Shown piece by piece: positions 6,999 through 13,509 of a DNA stretch of 13,509 nucleotides. The notes beneath the pieces are model-generated. The model had not been told where the DNA came from and did not search any database. It worked only from the letters and a program-made list of their open reading frames with translations. The position numbers and the translations under genes are program-made. Numbering within the stretch: the first letter of the stretch is position 1; each line of letters begins with the position of its first letter. Source of the DNA: Chlamydiota bacterium (GTDB lineage: Bacteria; Chlamydiota; Chlamydiia; Chlamydiales; Rhabdochlamydiaceae). The stretch covers positions 1 through 13,509 of the forward strand of contig VGMB01000014.1 of assembly GCA_016866585.1 (NCBI GenBank). Reading direction: 5' to 3'.

Positions 6999-7637
6999 TT
7001 ATAGTCTTCTTTTTAATGCTTCAGCAGTTATTGGACCAACAGTGATTAATTTTTTATCCAAAGGAATAAATCCAAACTTAAGAAAAAATGCCTCTACTGT
7101 TGAAGGACTTGTGAAAATAATCTCATCAACTTCTGAAAAGTCAAAATCAGGTTCTCTTGTTGCTGGTATTGTATCGTAGAGATCACAAAGCGTATGTTTA
7201 ATACCATTCGAAATAAAATATTCAGCTAAAACATTTCTTGAAATTGACGACCTCGGATAAAGAATAAATGCACGATTTAAATCGAAAGCGCCCAGCTCCT
7301 TTATGAGTCCCTCTTGCGTCTGGATCTGAGCTATCACACTTGGAGAAAAACCTTCCAATGCCAAATGGTGAGCAGTTACATCCCCAATACAAAAAAAATT
7401 AAGTTTTTTCAAAAAAGTAAGATCTTGATGCACAAGTCTCACAAGTTTAAAAAAAACTAAAACAGCATTCTTGCTAGTAAGAATTATATGAGTATAATCA
7501 ACAAGCTGAAGCAAGACCTGGTGTAATTTTGGGTCTGACAGTTCCTTAGGAATTATTTGTATGATTGGATAATGAATAATTTTTGACTCAGAAACATAAT
7601 AAGAAGGATCGGTTCCAAGATACAAAGCAGTCTTCAC
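6999..7637 (-). CDS. hemD: Uroporphyrinogen-III synthase
   Basis: Closes and inverts ring D of hydroxymethylbilane to give uroporphyrinogen III, the step after HemC. The family is divergent, and this 212-residue protein is recognised from its two-lobed pattern: an N-terminal beta-alpha lobe with HYPIIQIIP and HIILTSKNAV, a middle segment with IGDVTAHHLALEGFSP, then IIFTSPSTVEAFF and a C-terminal LITVGPITAEALKRR, the best conserved part of the family. It has a GTG start (7635-7637) with AAGGA (7644-7648) 6 nt upstream, 9 nt after the hemC stop. The adjacent hemC makes the assignment much safer. It is slightly shorter than the usual 240-250 residues, ending directly after the last conserved helix. 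Confidence 0.85.
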   Translation of the reverse strand: MKTALYLGTDPSYYVSESKIIHYPIIQIIPKELSDPKLHQVLLQLVDYTHIILTSKNAVLVFFKLVRLVHQDLTFLKKLNFFCIGDVTAHHLALEGFSPSVIAQIQTQEGLIKELGAFDLNRAFILYPRSSISRNVLAEYFISNGIKHTLCDLYDTIPATREPDFDFSEVDEIIFTSPSTVEAFFLKFGFIPLDKKLITVGPITAEALKRRL

Positions 7638-7646
7638 GATTGATCC

Positions 7647-8321
7647 TTATATCTTTCTAGAATCAATACAGGAAAATAGACGGATCATTTCCTCATCATC
7701 CTTATTAACAACAACAGCAAGCTGACCTTGCAAATCTGCTGCAGGACCTGATAACTTCATCCTAGACTTACTCAAAAGTTTAAGACGAATGAGTGCAGAC
7801 TCCGCCACAACAACAGCATCAACGTCACCTCTTTCTAAGAGACTAAGTCTTTGAGCTATTGTACCTCGGATATCAACAATCTGAAACTGTCTACCCAATT
7901 CCAAAATCATCTCGGACCTTCTCAAAGAAGAAGTTGCAATCTTATCTCCATCCATAAGAGAATCAAAATCCTCTCCATCTCTAAATACTAGAACATCAGA
8001 GCTATCTACACCTTTGGTAATTGCAGCACAACAGAGACCGTCCTTAAGAGGATCGGGAAGATCTTTTGCAGAATGAATAGCCGCACGCACCTTGCCTTCC
8101 AGAATTAAGTAATCAATTTCTTTAGTAAAAAAATCGGTTTTATCCATAAATCTTAGGGAAGTAATTAAATCTTTATCACCTGACGTCTCCATCCACACAG
8201 AATCGAATTTCGCCCTAGGATAAAACTGCCTAAGCTCTTCTAAAACTTCATCTACCTGAACTCGAGACAATTCTGAAGCTCTTGCTGCTATGGGTATGGT
8301 TATTTCATCTAATGATTTCAT
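7647..8321 (-). CDS. hemC: Porphobilinogen deaminase, short form lacking domain 3
   Basis: Joins four porphobilinogen molecules into hydroxymethylbilane. Domains 1 and 2 are recognisable: IAARASELSRVQ (substrate-binding Arg), AAIHSAKDLPDPLKDG with Lys86 and the catalytic Asp87, TSSLRRSEM (131-138), IRGTIAQRLSLLERGDVDA with Arg152 and Arg158, and a diverged form of the family's PAVGQGA segment (AADLQGQLAV). The protein stops at 224 residues where typical enzymes run to about 300-320. The missing part is domain 3, which carries the cysteine (Cys242 in E. coli) that holds the dipyrromethane cofactor. No remnant follows, because hemD starts 9 nt later. The only late cysteine is Cys219 in LFSCID. 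I recall that chlamydial HemC proteins are generally short, so this may be a lineage trait. The start overlaps the radA end by 17 nt, with GAGG upstream, suggesting translational coupling. Confidence 0.9.
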   Translation of the reverse strand: MKSLDEITIPIAARASELSRVQVDEVLEELRQFYPRAKFDSVWMETSGDKDLITSLRFMDKTDFFTKEIDYLILEGKVRAAIHSAKDLPDPLKDGLCCAAITKGVDSSDVLVFRDGEDFDSLMDGDKIATSSLRRSEMILELGRQFQIVDIRGTIAQRLSLLERGDVDAVVVAESALIRLKLLSKSRMKLSGPAADLQGQLAVVVNKDDEEMIRLFSCIDSRKI

Positions 8322-9675
8322 CTATAGCCTCTTCAATTTTTTCAACGCCTATCAATTCAATTTTTCCACTTAAACTTGGAGGCAGGGTCAACTGTTGTTT
8401 CTTAGGAAGAATGCATCTAGTAAAGCCCATATGTATAGCTTCTTTTATTCTATTTTCCACTTTCGGCACACTTCGAATTTCCCCTCCCAATCCTACTTCT
8501 CCAAATATAACCGTATCAGGATCCAAACTTCTACTTCCAAAGGAAGATAGCACAGCCATAGCTATACCGAGATCAACAGCAGGCTCTAAGATTTTTAAGC
8601 CACCAGCGACAGATACAAACACATCACAATTATGAAGCTGATAGCCAACTTTTTTTTCTAATACAGCAAGTAATAATGCTAATCTATTTACATCTATACC
8701 CGTTGATTTCCTGGAAGATGTCGCAAATGCCGATGGAGCAACTAAAGCTTGAATTTCTACAAGAAAAGCTCTCGATCCCTCAATAGTTGGTATGATTACA
8801 GAGCCTGAATTATCTCGTATTCTTTCTTGTAAAAAAACAACAGATGGATTTTCAACTTCCGTTAATCCTTGACCATCCATTTGAAATAATGCAATATCAT
8901 CAGTGGGACCGAACCTATTTTTCACACCTCTTAATATTCTATAACCATGATGTCTATCCCCCTCAAAATCTAAAACCACATCTACAATATGCTCTAAAAC
9001 CCTTGGGCCTGCAATTTCACCGGATTTAGTTACATGTCCTATTAAGAACGTCGATATTCCCATCCCTTTAGACAAATGCATGAATTCTGTTGCCAATTCC
9101 CTCACCTGTGCCACACTACCAGGGGCGGATGGTATTTCAGATTTATATATAATTTGAATGGAATCAACAATTAGGATGTCGGGCTTTAATTTTTCAACTT
9201 GGGCTTTTATTGAAGAAAACAAAGTTTCGTTCAACAGATAAATGTTGTCAGTTTTTATGCCTAATCTTTGAGCTCTCAATACAGTTTGCTCTACAGATTC
9301 TTCTCCACAGACATACAAAACCTGCAACCCCTGGCAAGCTAGGCTATTTGAGATTTGAAGCAAAAGAGTCGATTTACCGATACCAGGATCTCCGCCAATC
9401 AAAGTAAGGGAACCTGAGACAATCCCTCCTCCAAGCAATCTATCAAACTCTTTGATCTCTGTTTTAAATCTTCGGAACGGGGAAATATCGACCTCTGGAA
9501 TTTTAAGAGGACGGGATGAACTTTTCCCTTCAATCTCAAAACGTTTACCTGTATTTACTATACCGAGCTCTTCACCAAAAGTATTCCATTTGTGGCATAC
9601 AGAACAGCTGCCAGACCATTTGGGTTGCTGGTGTCCACATTCACTACAACTCCAAATTACTTTTGTTTTAGCCAT
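8305..9675 (-). CDS. radA: DNA repair protein RadA (Sms)
   Basis: RecA-like helicase that helps process recombination intermediates and branch migration during DNA repair. The 456-residue protein has the standard order: a four-cysteine zinc finger (Cys10, Cys13, Cys24, Cys27), a RecA-type ATPase core with Walker A GGDPGIGKST (94-103) and Walker B ILIVDS (167-172), the RadA-specific KNRFG motif (252-256), and a C-terminal Lon-protease-like domain (about 275-456) containing GSRAFLVEIQALV and VFGEVGLGGEIRSV. It is full length. The ATG overlaps the rnc stop by 8 nt, so RadA translation is likely coupled to ribosomes finishing rnc, which matters because rnc carries a frameshift. Its own end overlaps hemC by 17 nt. 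Confidence 0.97.
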   Translation of the reverse strand: MAKTKVIWSCSECGHQQPKWSGSCSVCHKWNTFGEELGIVNTGKRFEIEGKSSSRPLKIPEVDISPFRRFKTEIKEFDRLLGGGIVSGSLTLIGGDPGIGKSTLLLQISNSLACQGLQVLYVCGEESVEQTVLRAQRLGIKTDNIYLLNETLFSSIKAQVEKLKPDILIVDSIQIIYKSEIPSAPGSVAQVRELATEFMHLSKGMGISTFLIGHVTKSGEIAGPRVLEHIVDVVLDFEGDRHHGYRILRGVKNRFGPTDDIALFQMDGQGLTEVENPSVVFLQERIRDNSGSVIIPTIEGSRAFLVEIQALVAPSAFATSSRKSTGIDVNRLALLLAVLEKKVGYQLHNCDVFVSVAGGLKILEPAVDLGIAMAVLSSFGSRSLDPDTVIFGEVGLGGEIRSVPKVENRIKEAIHMGFTRCILPKKQQLTLPPSLSGKIELIGVEKIEEAIDEIIR

Positions 9676-10385
9676 TTTGCTCTGCCTTAATTTTTTCTAC
9701 TGCTTGCCTAGCCGCATTTTGCTCAGCTTCTTTTTTGGAGGAACCTTGGCCAACGCCAAGCTCAACATCCCCCATGCAGGCAACAACTTCAAATATCTTA
9801 TTATGATCTGGACCGAATTCTTTAAGCACACGGTAACTTGGTGGACGTTGGTATTTTTTTTGACAATAATCTTGAAAATCAGCCTTCCAATTTCTTAAAG
9901 GATCTTTCAAATAATTTTGAACTTCCTCCTGAAAATGTCCCCAAAAAAAAGCCTTTACTTCACAAAGACCACTATCTAAGTAAATGGCTGCTAAAAGGGC
10001 TTCGAATAAATCAGCCAAGATCGTGTCCCGCCCTCTTCCATCATTCATCTTTTCCCCTTTACCAAGTAGCAAAAAGGAACTAATTGACTTTTTGAACGTA
10101 ACTTGCGCACATAGCTGCTTCGACCAAATGAGCCTTGAAATGGGACAAATGCCCTTCAGATTCATTTTCCAAATGAGAATAAAGGTATTCTGAAATAATC
10201 AGGCCCAATATAGAGTCCCCAAGGAACTCCAATCTTTCGTTATGCGCTAACAACTCTTGTCTATGTTCATTGTAAAAAGATCTGTGAACAAACGCCAACG
10301 CCAATAAATTTTTATTTTTAAATTCGTAGCCAATTTGACTTTCGATTTCAGCACTTTTTTCGATGAGATTTTGAAAAGCATTCAT
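9668..10385 (-). pseudogene. rnc: Ribonuclease III, interrupted by an apparent +1 frameshift
   Basis: RNase III cleaves double-stranded RNA during rRNA and mRNA maturation. Here it is split over two frames. The first part (10385 down to a TAG at 10080-10082, 101 residues) has VHRSFYNEH and the signature NERLEFLGDSILGL (residues 49-62) with catalytic acidic residues. The second frame holds SISSFLLLGKGEKMNDGRG, DTILADLFEALLAAIYLDSG (the other catalytic Asp and Glu) and a complete C-terminal dsRNA-binding domain ending QAVEKIKAEQNG. The frames meet at an A5 tract (minus strand, 10089-10093) in GTTCAAAAAGTC. With one A removed the reading is VQKSISSFLLLG, and the joined protein is about 238 residues, normal for the family with no gap. 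It could be a real inactivating insertion, a base-calling error in a homopolymer, or recoding. No SD is evident at the ATG. Confidence 0.9.
10089..10093 (-). other. A5 tract at the rnc frameshift
   Basis: Five A on the minus strand, read as CAA AAA GTC in the upstream rnc frame, which meets a TAG seven nucleotides after the tract. Dropping one A joins both RNase III halves in frame without gain or loss of conserved positions, so this is the most economical site for the frameshift. At five bases the tract is shorter than typical transcriptional-slippage sites. Confidence 0.7.
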
Positions 10386-10412
10386 AAAAGTTTTTTTCTT
10401 AAATCGCTCTTT

Positions 10413-10418
10413 ATTATA
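10413..10418 (-). promoter_or_regulatory. Candidate -10 element for the rnc-led gene run
   Basis: A perfect TATAAT on the minus strand, 27 nt before the rnc ATG. This is a sensible distance for a promoter driving the nine-gene minus-strand run. I see no good -35 hexamer at 16-18 nt; a TTCACA lies about 23 nt upstream, which is too far. In such AT-rich DNA a chance match is possible. Confidence 0.3.
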
Positions 10419-10438
10419 TTTCAGTTCAGATGGTAATC

Positions 10439-10483
10439 TTTTGTGAAAAAAAAATCTTTCGTAAACTAAAGATTATCACAAAA
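10439..10483. promoter_or_regulatory. Imperfect inverted repeat between divergent rnc and dapL
   Basis: Two-part dyad: TTTTGTGA (10439-10446) pairs with TCACAAAA (10476-10483), and ATCTTT (10454-10459) pairs with AAAGAT (10468-10473). The centre cgtaaact (10460-10467) is unpaired, and bulges of 7 A and 2 nt separate the two stems. It lies in the 119-bp region between divergent genes, 22-66 nt upstream of dapL and upstream of the candidate rnc -10. It could be an operator or form a hairpin in a dapL leader. Confidence 0.4.
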
Positions 10484-10504
10484 TTATAGCGTATACATCA
10501 TCAA

Positions 10505-11695
10505 ATGGCTAAAGGCAACCCTAACTTTGAAAGACTTCGTAGGGAGTATATATTCCCTATTATAGAAAAAAAACTATTAGAATTAAAAGAACTACATCCT
10601 GATGTTGACGTAATCAACGTCGGCATTGGCGATATTTCACTTCCTCTAGCATCTGTTGTCGTATCAGCAATATCCAGTGCTGCGCAAGAAATGGCGCATG
10701 AGACCTCGATTCGTGGATACGGACCATCTGAAGGGTATAAATTTCTCAAACAGTGCATATTAGAAAATGAATATCAAAAGTACGGCCTATCCCCAGAAGA
10801 AATTTTTATTTCAGATGGTATAAATACGGACATAGCTAACGCTTTAGAACTGTTTGCCTCAGATAGCCGCGTGGCAATACCAGACCCAACATACCCGGTG
10901 TACCTTGACTCCACCCTTATTTCCGGTAATAACAGTATTCTACTCCCCTGTCTTGAAGCCAACCAGTGTCTGCCTAAACCTCCCAAAGAAAAGGTCGACA
11001 TTATTTATTTATGCTCTCCAAGCAACCCGACAGGTGTTGCGATGAACTATGACCAACTAAAAGAATTTGTAGACTATGCGATAGAAAATGAATCCATAAT
11101 ACTTTTTGACAGCGCTTATAGTGCATTTATACATAGCTCAGATGTACCCAAAAGCGTTTATGAGATACCAGGGGCTGAAAACGTAGCTATTGAATTTCGC
11201 AGTTTTTCCAAATCAGCTGGATTTACTGGACTACGATGCGGATATACAGTAGTCCCCAAAAAAATCTTATTATCACAAAATGAGGAACAGGTAGCTCTTT
11301 GGAACCTTTGGAGTAAAAGACAATCCATTAAATCTAATGGGGTCTCTTACCCTATACAAAGAGGCGCGGAAAGCTGTTTTACACCTGAAGGAAAAAAACA
11401 AATATCTTATCAAATCGACACTTATTTAGAATCTGCCAAAGCATTCCGAGAGGGATTAGCAGAACTAGGATACACTTGCTATGGGGGAGTTGATTCTCCT
11501 TACATATGGTGGAAAATACCGGGCGGATTCACTTCTTGGGAATTTTTCGATATCTTGCTAAAACATTGCCACATCGTAGCAATACCTGGCAGAGGTTTTG
11601 GGGAACACGGAGAAGGATTTATAAGACTGTCAGCATTTACAAAATTAAGCAAAGTGCGCACAGCACTTGAGAGAATAAAAAACCTAAAGCTATAA
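10505..11695 (+). CDS. dapL: LL-diaminopimelate aminotransferase
   Basis: PLP-dependent class I/II aminotransferase that converts tetrahydrodipicolinate directly to LL-2,6-diaminopimelate with glutamate as amino donor, bypassing the DapD/DapC/DapE steps; the product feeds peptidoglycan and lysine synthesis. The 396-residue protein is typical. Visible landmarks are NPNFERLRREYIFP at the start, GIGDISLPL, GYGPSEGY, DGINTDIANAL, PDPTYPVYLDS (Tyr130), CSPSNPTG (Asn174), FDSAYSAFI (Asp202, Tyr205), and FRSFSKSAGFTGLRCGY with Lys236 as the PLP Schiff-base lysine and Arg244 on the cofactor phosphate. This is the route found in Chlamydiae, plants and some cyanobacteria. The ATG lacks an obvious SD, but the N-terminus matches the family and no better start exists. 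It is the first gene of a plus-strand pair, divergent from rnc. Confidence 0.96.
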   Translation: MAKGNPNFERLRREYIFPIIEKKLLELKELHPDVDVINVGIGDISLPLASVVVSAISSAAQEMAHETSIRGYGPSEGYKFLKQCILENEYQKYGLSPEEIFISDGINTDIANALELFASDSRVAIPDPTYPVYLDSTLISGNNSILLPCLEANQCLPKPPKEKVDIIYLCSPSNPTGVAMNYDQLKEFVDYAIENESIILFDSAYSAFIHSSDVPKSVYEIPGAENVAIEFRSFSKSAGFTGLRCGYTVVPKKILLSQNEEQVALWNLWSKRQSIKSNGVSYPIQRGAESCFTPEGKKQISYQIDTYLESAKAFREGLAELGYTCYGGVDSPYIWWKIPGGFTSWEFFDILLKHCHIVAIPGRGFGEHGEGFIRLSAFTKLSKVRTALERIKNLKL

Positions 11696-11704
11696 GAAAA
11701 AAAA

Positions 11705-12382
11705 ATGAAATTTACACTAGCTCAAGAACACATAGATCATTTTAATAAAACTGGAGCCATCGAGTTTTACGATCTTTTTTCAGAAAAAGAATGCCAAACT
11801 CTACTCAACCATGCTGATTCTATCCTTACACAAAGAGTAAACCCCACACCAAGAAACCCTCTTCATTTAGCTTCAAATGAAAATTTATATCTAAATGGTA
11901 AGAACCTTTGGAAAGATGGTTTTGAAACGAAAAAACTTTGTCTAAAAAAGCAGCTTGCAGATATTGCATTTCATCTTTTTAGAAAAAAACATATTCGATT
12001 AGCTTTTGATCAATACGTAAGAACAGGAACTTTACAAGACTGTCCTTTCAAAGACAATCTGACAATACAAGATATTAGCTCAATCCGTCCTACTATTGGT
12101 GGGGTATTTATACTTCTTGAAGACTACCCATTTAGCTTTGAAAATCCTCTGATTCCTAAAAAAGCTGGTAACGTTATTTTTGCAGCAGATAATGTCCTTC
12201 TTCCTCTCAAGGAGCTCTTTACAGAAAAGAACGTATTCATGCTAATGATTGGATTTTCCTCTGGAAAACCTTTATATTGTTTAGAAATGAATGATCCTCA
12301 TACACACAGCCTCAAAAAAGACGGAATTGTCTTTGGAGACTCAGCAGGTGAAGATCTATGTCCTACCTTACTAATGAACTAG
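11705..12382 (+). CDS. Conserved hypothetical, PhyH-like fold without visible iron motif
   Basis: 225-residue soluble protein that I do not recognise with certainty. The opening DHFNKTGAIEFYDLFSEKEC, the middle HIRLAFDQYV and GGVFILLED, and the late THSLKKDGIVFGD resemble the layout of phytanoyl-CoA dioxygenase (PhyH)-type 2-oxoglutarate oxygenases. The HxD iron motif expected after the DQY strand is not visible; the sequence there reads TGTLQDCPFKDN. The only HxD is HID at residues 9-11, in the wrong place. It may therefore be a non-catalytic relative, or the resemblance may be superficial. It starts 9 nt after dapL, behind an A-rich stretch and without a clear SD, so it is probably cotranscribed with dapL. 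I recall that Chlamydia also has a hypothetical gene beside its dapL (CT390/CT391), but cannot confirm homology. No signal peptide or membrane segment is seen. Confidence 0.7.
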   Translation: MKFTLAQEHIDHFNKTGAIEFYDLFSEKECQTLLNHADSILTQRVNPTPRNPLHLASNENLYLNGKNLWKDGFETKKLCLKKQLADIAFHLFRKKHIRLAFDQYVRTGTLQDCPFKDNLTIQDISSIRPTIGGVFILLEDYPFSFENPLIPKKAGNVIFAADNVLLPLKELFTEKNVFMLMIGFSSGKPLYCLEMNDPHTHSLKKDGIVFGDSAGEDLCPTLLMN

Positions 12383-13509
12383 CTAAGAGCCCATTGTAAC
12401 ACTGTTTCCTGGGAACATCGAATGCAGTCATTAACAGACACTCCACTCAGATAATTACCCAAAAGGTAACATCTGGGTAGGGATTTTCGAATGTTAGATT
12501 TCAAAAACAAAACACGATCTTCATGTCCAACTTCCATTACCGGAAGTGCATCGTGGGCTTCTATGAATTGAATTAAATCTGGTTTCTTTTTTATTCCCAG
12601 ATGTGAAGATAAGGCATGATAAACTAACTTGTACTTTTCTTCCTCTACATGATTGGTTCCACGCAACATCACAGTAATCCTAGTTTGAAGTTTGTCGTGA
12701 TCTTTATTGAACGGATTGGAATCAAAAACAGCTCCTAGAATATCCGTTTGCTGTTTTGAAGAAACTAGGTATCCAAATCCTTCGTAGGGCAATATTTTTT
12801 CAGGGTAACCAACAAGCGCGCTTGTTATACCAACATTTTTCATATTAGCTAAATAAGACAGACCTTGGACATTCGTATGCCCAAGAAGCTTAGCAGCTTG
12901 CTTTACTGGTAACGCTATAAAAACAAAATCCGCAGTGTAGGTGTTATTTTCTGTTTTAGCTATGACTTTATCAGCCTGAAACTGCAGATCTAATACCTTT
13001 TGGTTGCAGTATATACTAGAAGATAAGCGGGATTGAATTGTTTTAATAATCTTTTCTACCCCACCATGAATAGAGAATAAAGCACTTTGATTGTTTTTAC
13101 ATTTTTTTAACTTCCCTATTTGTTTTATCATCCCATAGACAACACTTCCGTGCTGATCTTCAAGTTGTTTTAGAAAAGGAAAGCATGATTTTATGGATAT
13201 TTTATAAGGGTCCACAGCATATATACCTTGGACAAGCGGGTCAAAGAGTCTATCGAGAACCTTACTGCCAAACCTTCTTGCTATGAATTCCCCAACAGAT
13301 TCATCTGCGTATGTTGTTCTTCTAACAGTAATCTCTCTTATGATTGTGAATATAAGATCTCGGGTCAATACAGAACTCAAAAAAGACAAAGGTCCTTTAG
13401 GGAGTTTATGCATGTGATTATGTAGGTATATATACCTGTCTGTTGAACCTTGTGCATACTGTATTTCAGAGCTTAGATTAAGCTCATCTAAAAGGCTCAA
13501 TAAAGCCTT
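12379..13509 (-). CDS. hemG: Protoporphyrinogen oxidase, HemG/HemY flavoprotein type, 5' end outside window
   Basis: FAD-dependent oxidase that converts protoporphyrinogen IX to protoporphyrin IX (or, in coproporphyrin-dependent organisms, coproporphyrinogen III to coproporphyrin III), late in haem synthesis. The frame is open through the right edge; the last bases give KALLSLLDELNLSS, so the TTG at 13498-13500 is internal and the N-terminal FAD dinucleotide-binding motif lies outside. Visible parts: HKLPKGPLSFL, the family pattern RRFGSKVLDRLFDPLVQGIY, SIHGGVEKIIKTI, a substrate/FAD middle region, and the C-terminal FAD-contact segment YLLGNYLSGVSVNDCIRCSQ. The symbol follows chlamydial usage; the protein is the oxygen-type flavoenzyme, not the small menaquinone-linked HemG of E. 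coli. It is convergent with the PhyH-like gene, and the two stop codons interlock in CTAG (12379-12382). It adds a third haem gene to the window besides hemC and hemD. Confidence 0.93.
   Translation of the reverse strand, partial: KALLSLLDELNLSSEIQYAQGSTDRYIYLHNHMHKLPKGPLSFLSSVLTRDLIFTIIREITVRRTTYADESVGEFIARRFGSKVLDRLFDPLVQGIYAVDPYKISIKSCFPFLKQLEDQHGSVVYGMIKQIGKLKKCKNNQSALFSIHGGVEKIIKTIQSRLSSSIYCNQKVLDLQFQADKVIAKTENNTYTADFVFIALPVKQAAKLLGHTNVQGLSYLANMKNVGITSALVGYPEKILPYEGFGYLVSSKQQTDILGAVFDSNPFNKDHDKLQTRITVMLRGTNHVEEEKYKLVYHALSSHLGIKKKPDLIQFIEAHDALPVMEVGHEDRVLFLKSNIRKSLPRCYLLGNYLSGVSVNDCIRCSQETVLQWALS

Noticed and set aside
9452..9898. 148-codon plus-strand frame over radA and rnc
   Set aside because: It lies antisense to two firmly identified genes and its translation shows no domain or coding character.
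9668..10165. A separate 165-residue minus-strand gene with its own ATG
   Set aside because: Its first 26 residues are out-of-frame rnc sequence; from SISSF onward it is the second half of RNase III.
13498..13500. TTG start for hemG on the minus strand
   Set aside because: The frame continues to the right edge with family-like residues (KALLSLLDEL), and the FAD-binding N-terminus has not yet been reached.
1..13509. Defence, toxin-antitoxin, CRISPR, phage or IS elements
   Set aside because: All long frames are accounted for by core genes, and I saw no repeat array, transposase, integrase or terminal inverted repeats.

Overview
The window looks like a chromosomal segment of an environmental member of the Chlamydiota, AT-rich and densely packed. 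Three things point there. The minus-strand block rnc-radA-hemC-(hemD)-sodM-accD-dut-ptsN-(HTH)ptsN follows the gene order I remember for this part of Chlamydia chromosomes. A chlamydial-type LL-diaminopimelate aminotransferase (DapL) is present. At the left edge a glycogen synthase is fused to a branching enzyme; I recall that architecture from the Criblamydiaceae and Waddliaceae, so one of these families or a relative is most likely. Family or genus cannot be fixed from sequence alone.

Layout. Bases 2-3487 (+) hold the GlgA-GlgB fusion, whose 5' end lies outside the window and whose 3' end carries a 204-bp in-frame tandem duplication. Bases 3560-10385 (-) are a long, nearly gap-free run of nine genes, read right to left: rnc, radA, hemC, hemD, sodM, accD, dut, ptsN and an HTH-EIIA fusion. 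Spacing is very tight (8- and 17-nt overlaps, 9-, 12- and 1-nt gaps), with gaps of about 80-100 nt only before sodM and before accD. Bases 10386-10504 are a divergent intergenic region with an imperfect inverted repeat. Bases 10505-12382 (+) are dapL and a small PhyH-like gene of unknown function. Bases 12379-13509 (-) are protoporphyrinogen oxidase, cut by the right edge. No stretch over 300 bases lacks a gene, and I saw no tRNA, rRNA, CRISPR array or insertion sequence.

How the genes work together. The content is core metabolism of an obligate intracellular bacterium: storage polysaccharide (GlgA-GlgB), tetrapyrrole synthesis (HemC and HemD adjacent, HemG at the far end), fatty-acid precursor supply (AccD), nucleotide hygiene and DNA repair (Dut, RadA), RNA processing (Rnc), oxidative stress defence (SodM), regulatory PTS phosphotransfer (two EIIA proteins) and the meso-diaminopimelate branch to peptidoglycan and lysine (DapL).

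Points worth attention. (1) rnc is split by an apparent one-base insertion in an A5 tract; removing one A restores a normal-length RNase III. (2) The 204-bp duplication at the end of the GlgB domain has acquired a premature stop in its second copy, leaving a readable remnant of the old C-terminus. (3) HemC ends before domain 3, where the dipyrromethane cofactor cysteine normally sits. (4) The small gene after dapL looks like a PhyH-type oxygenase fold without the iron-binding HxD. I did not find a clear novel defence or mobile system; the interest lies in gene-structure anomalies inside conserved genes.
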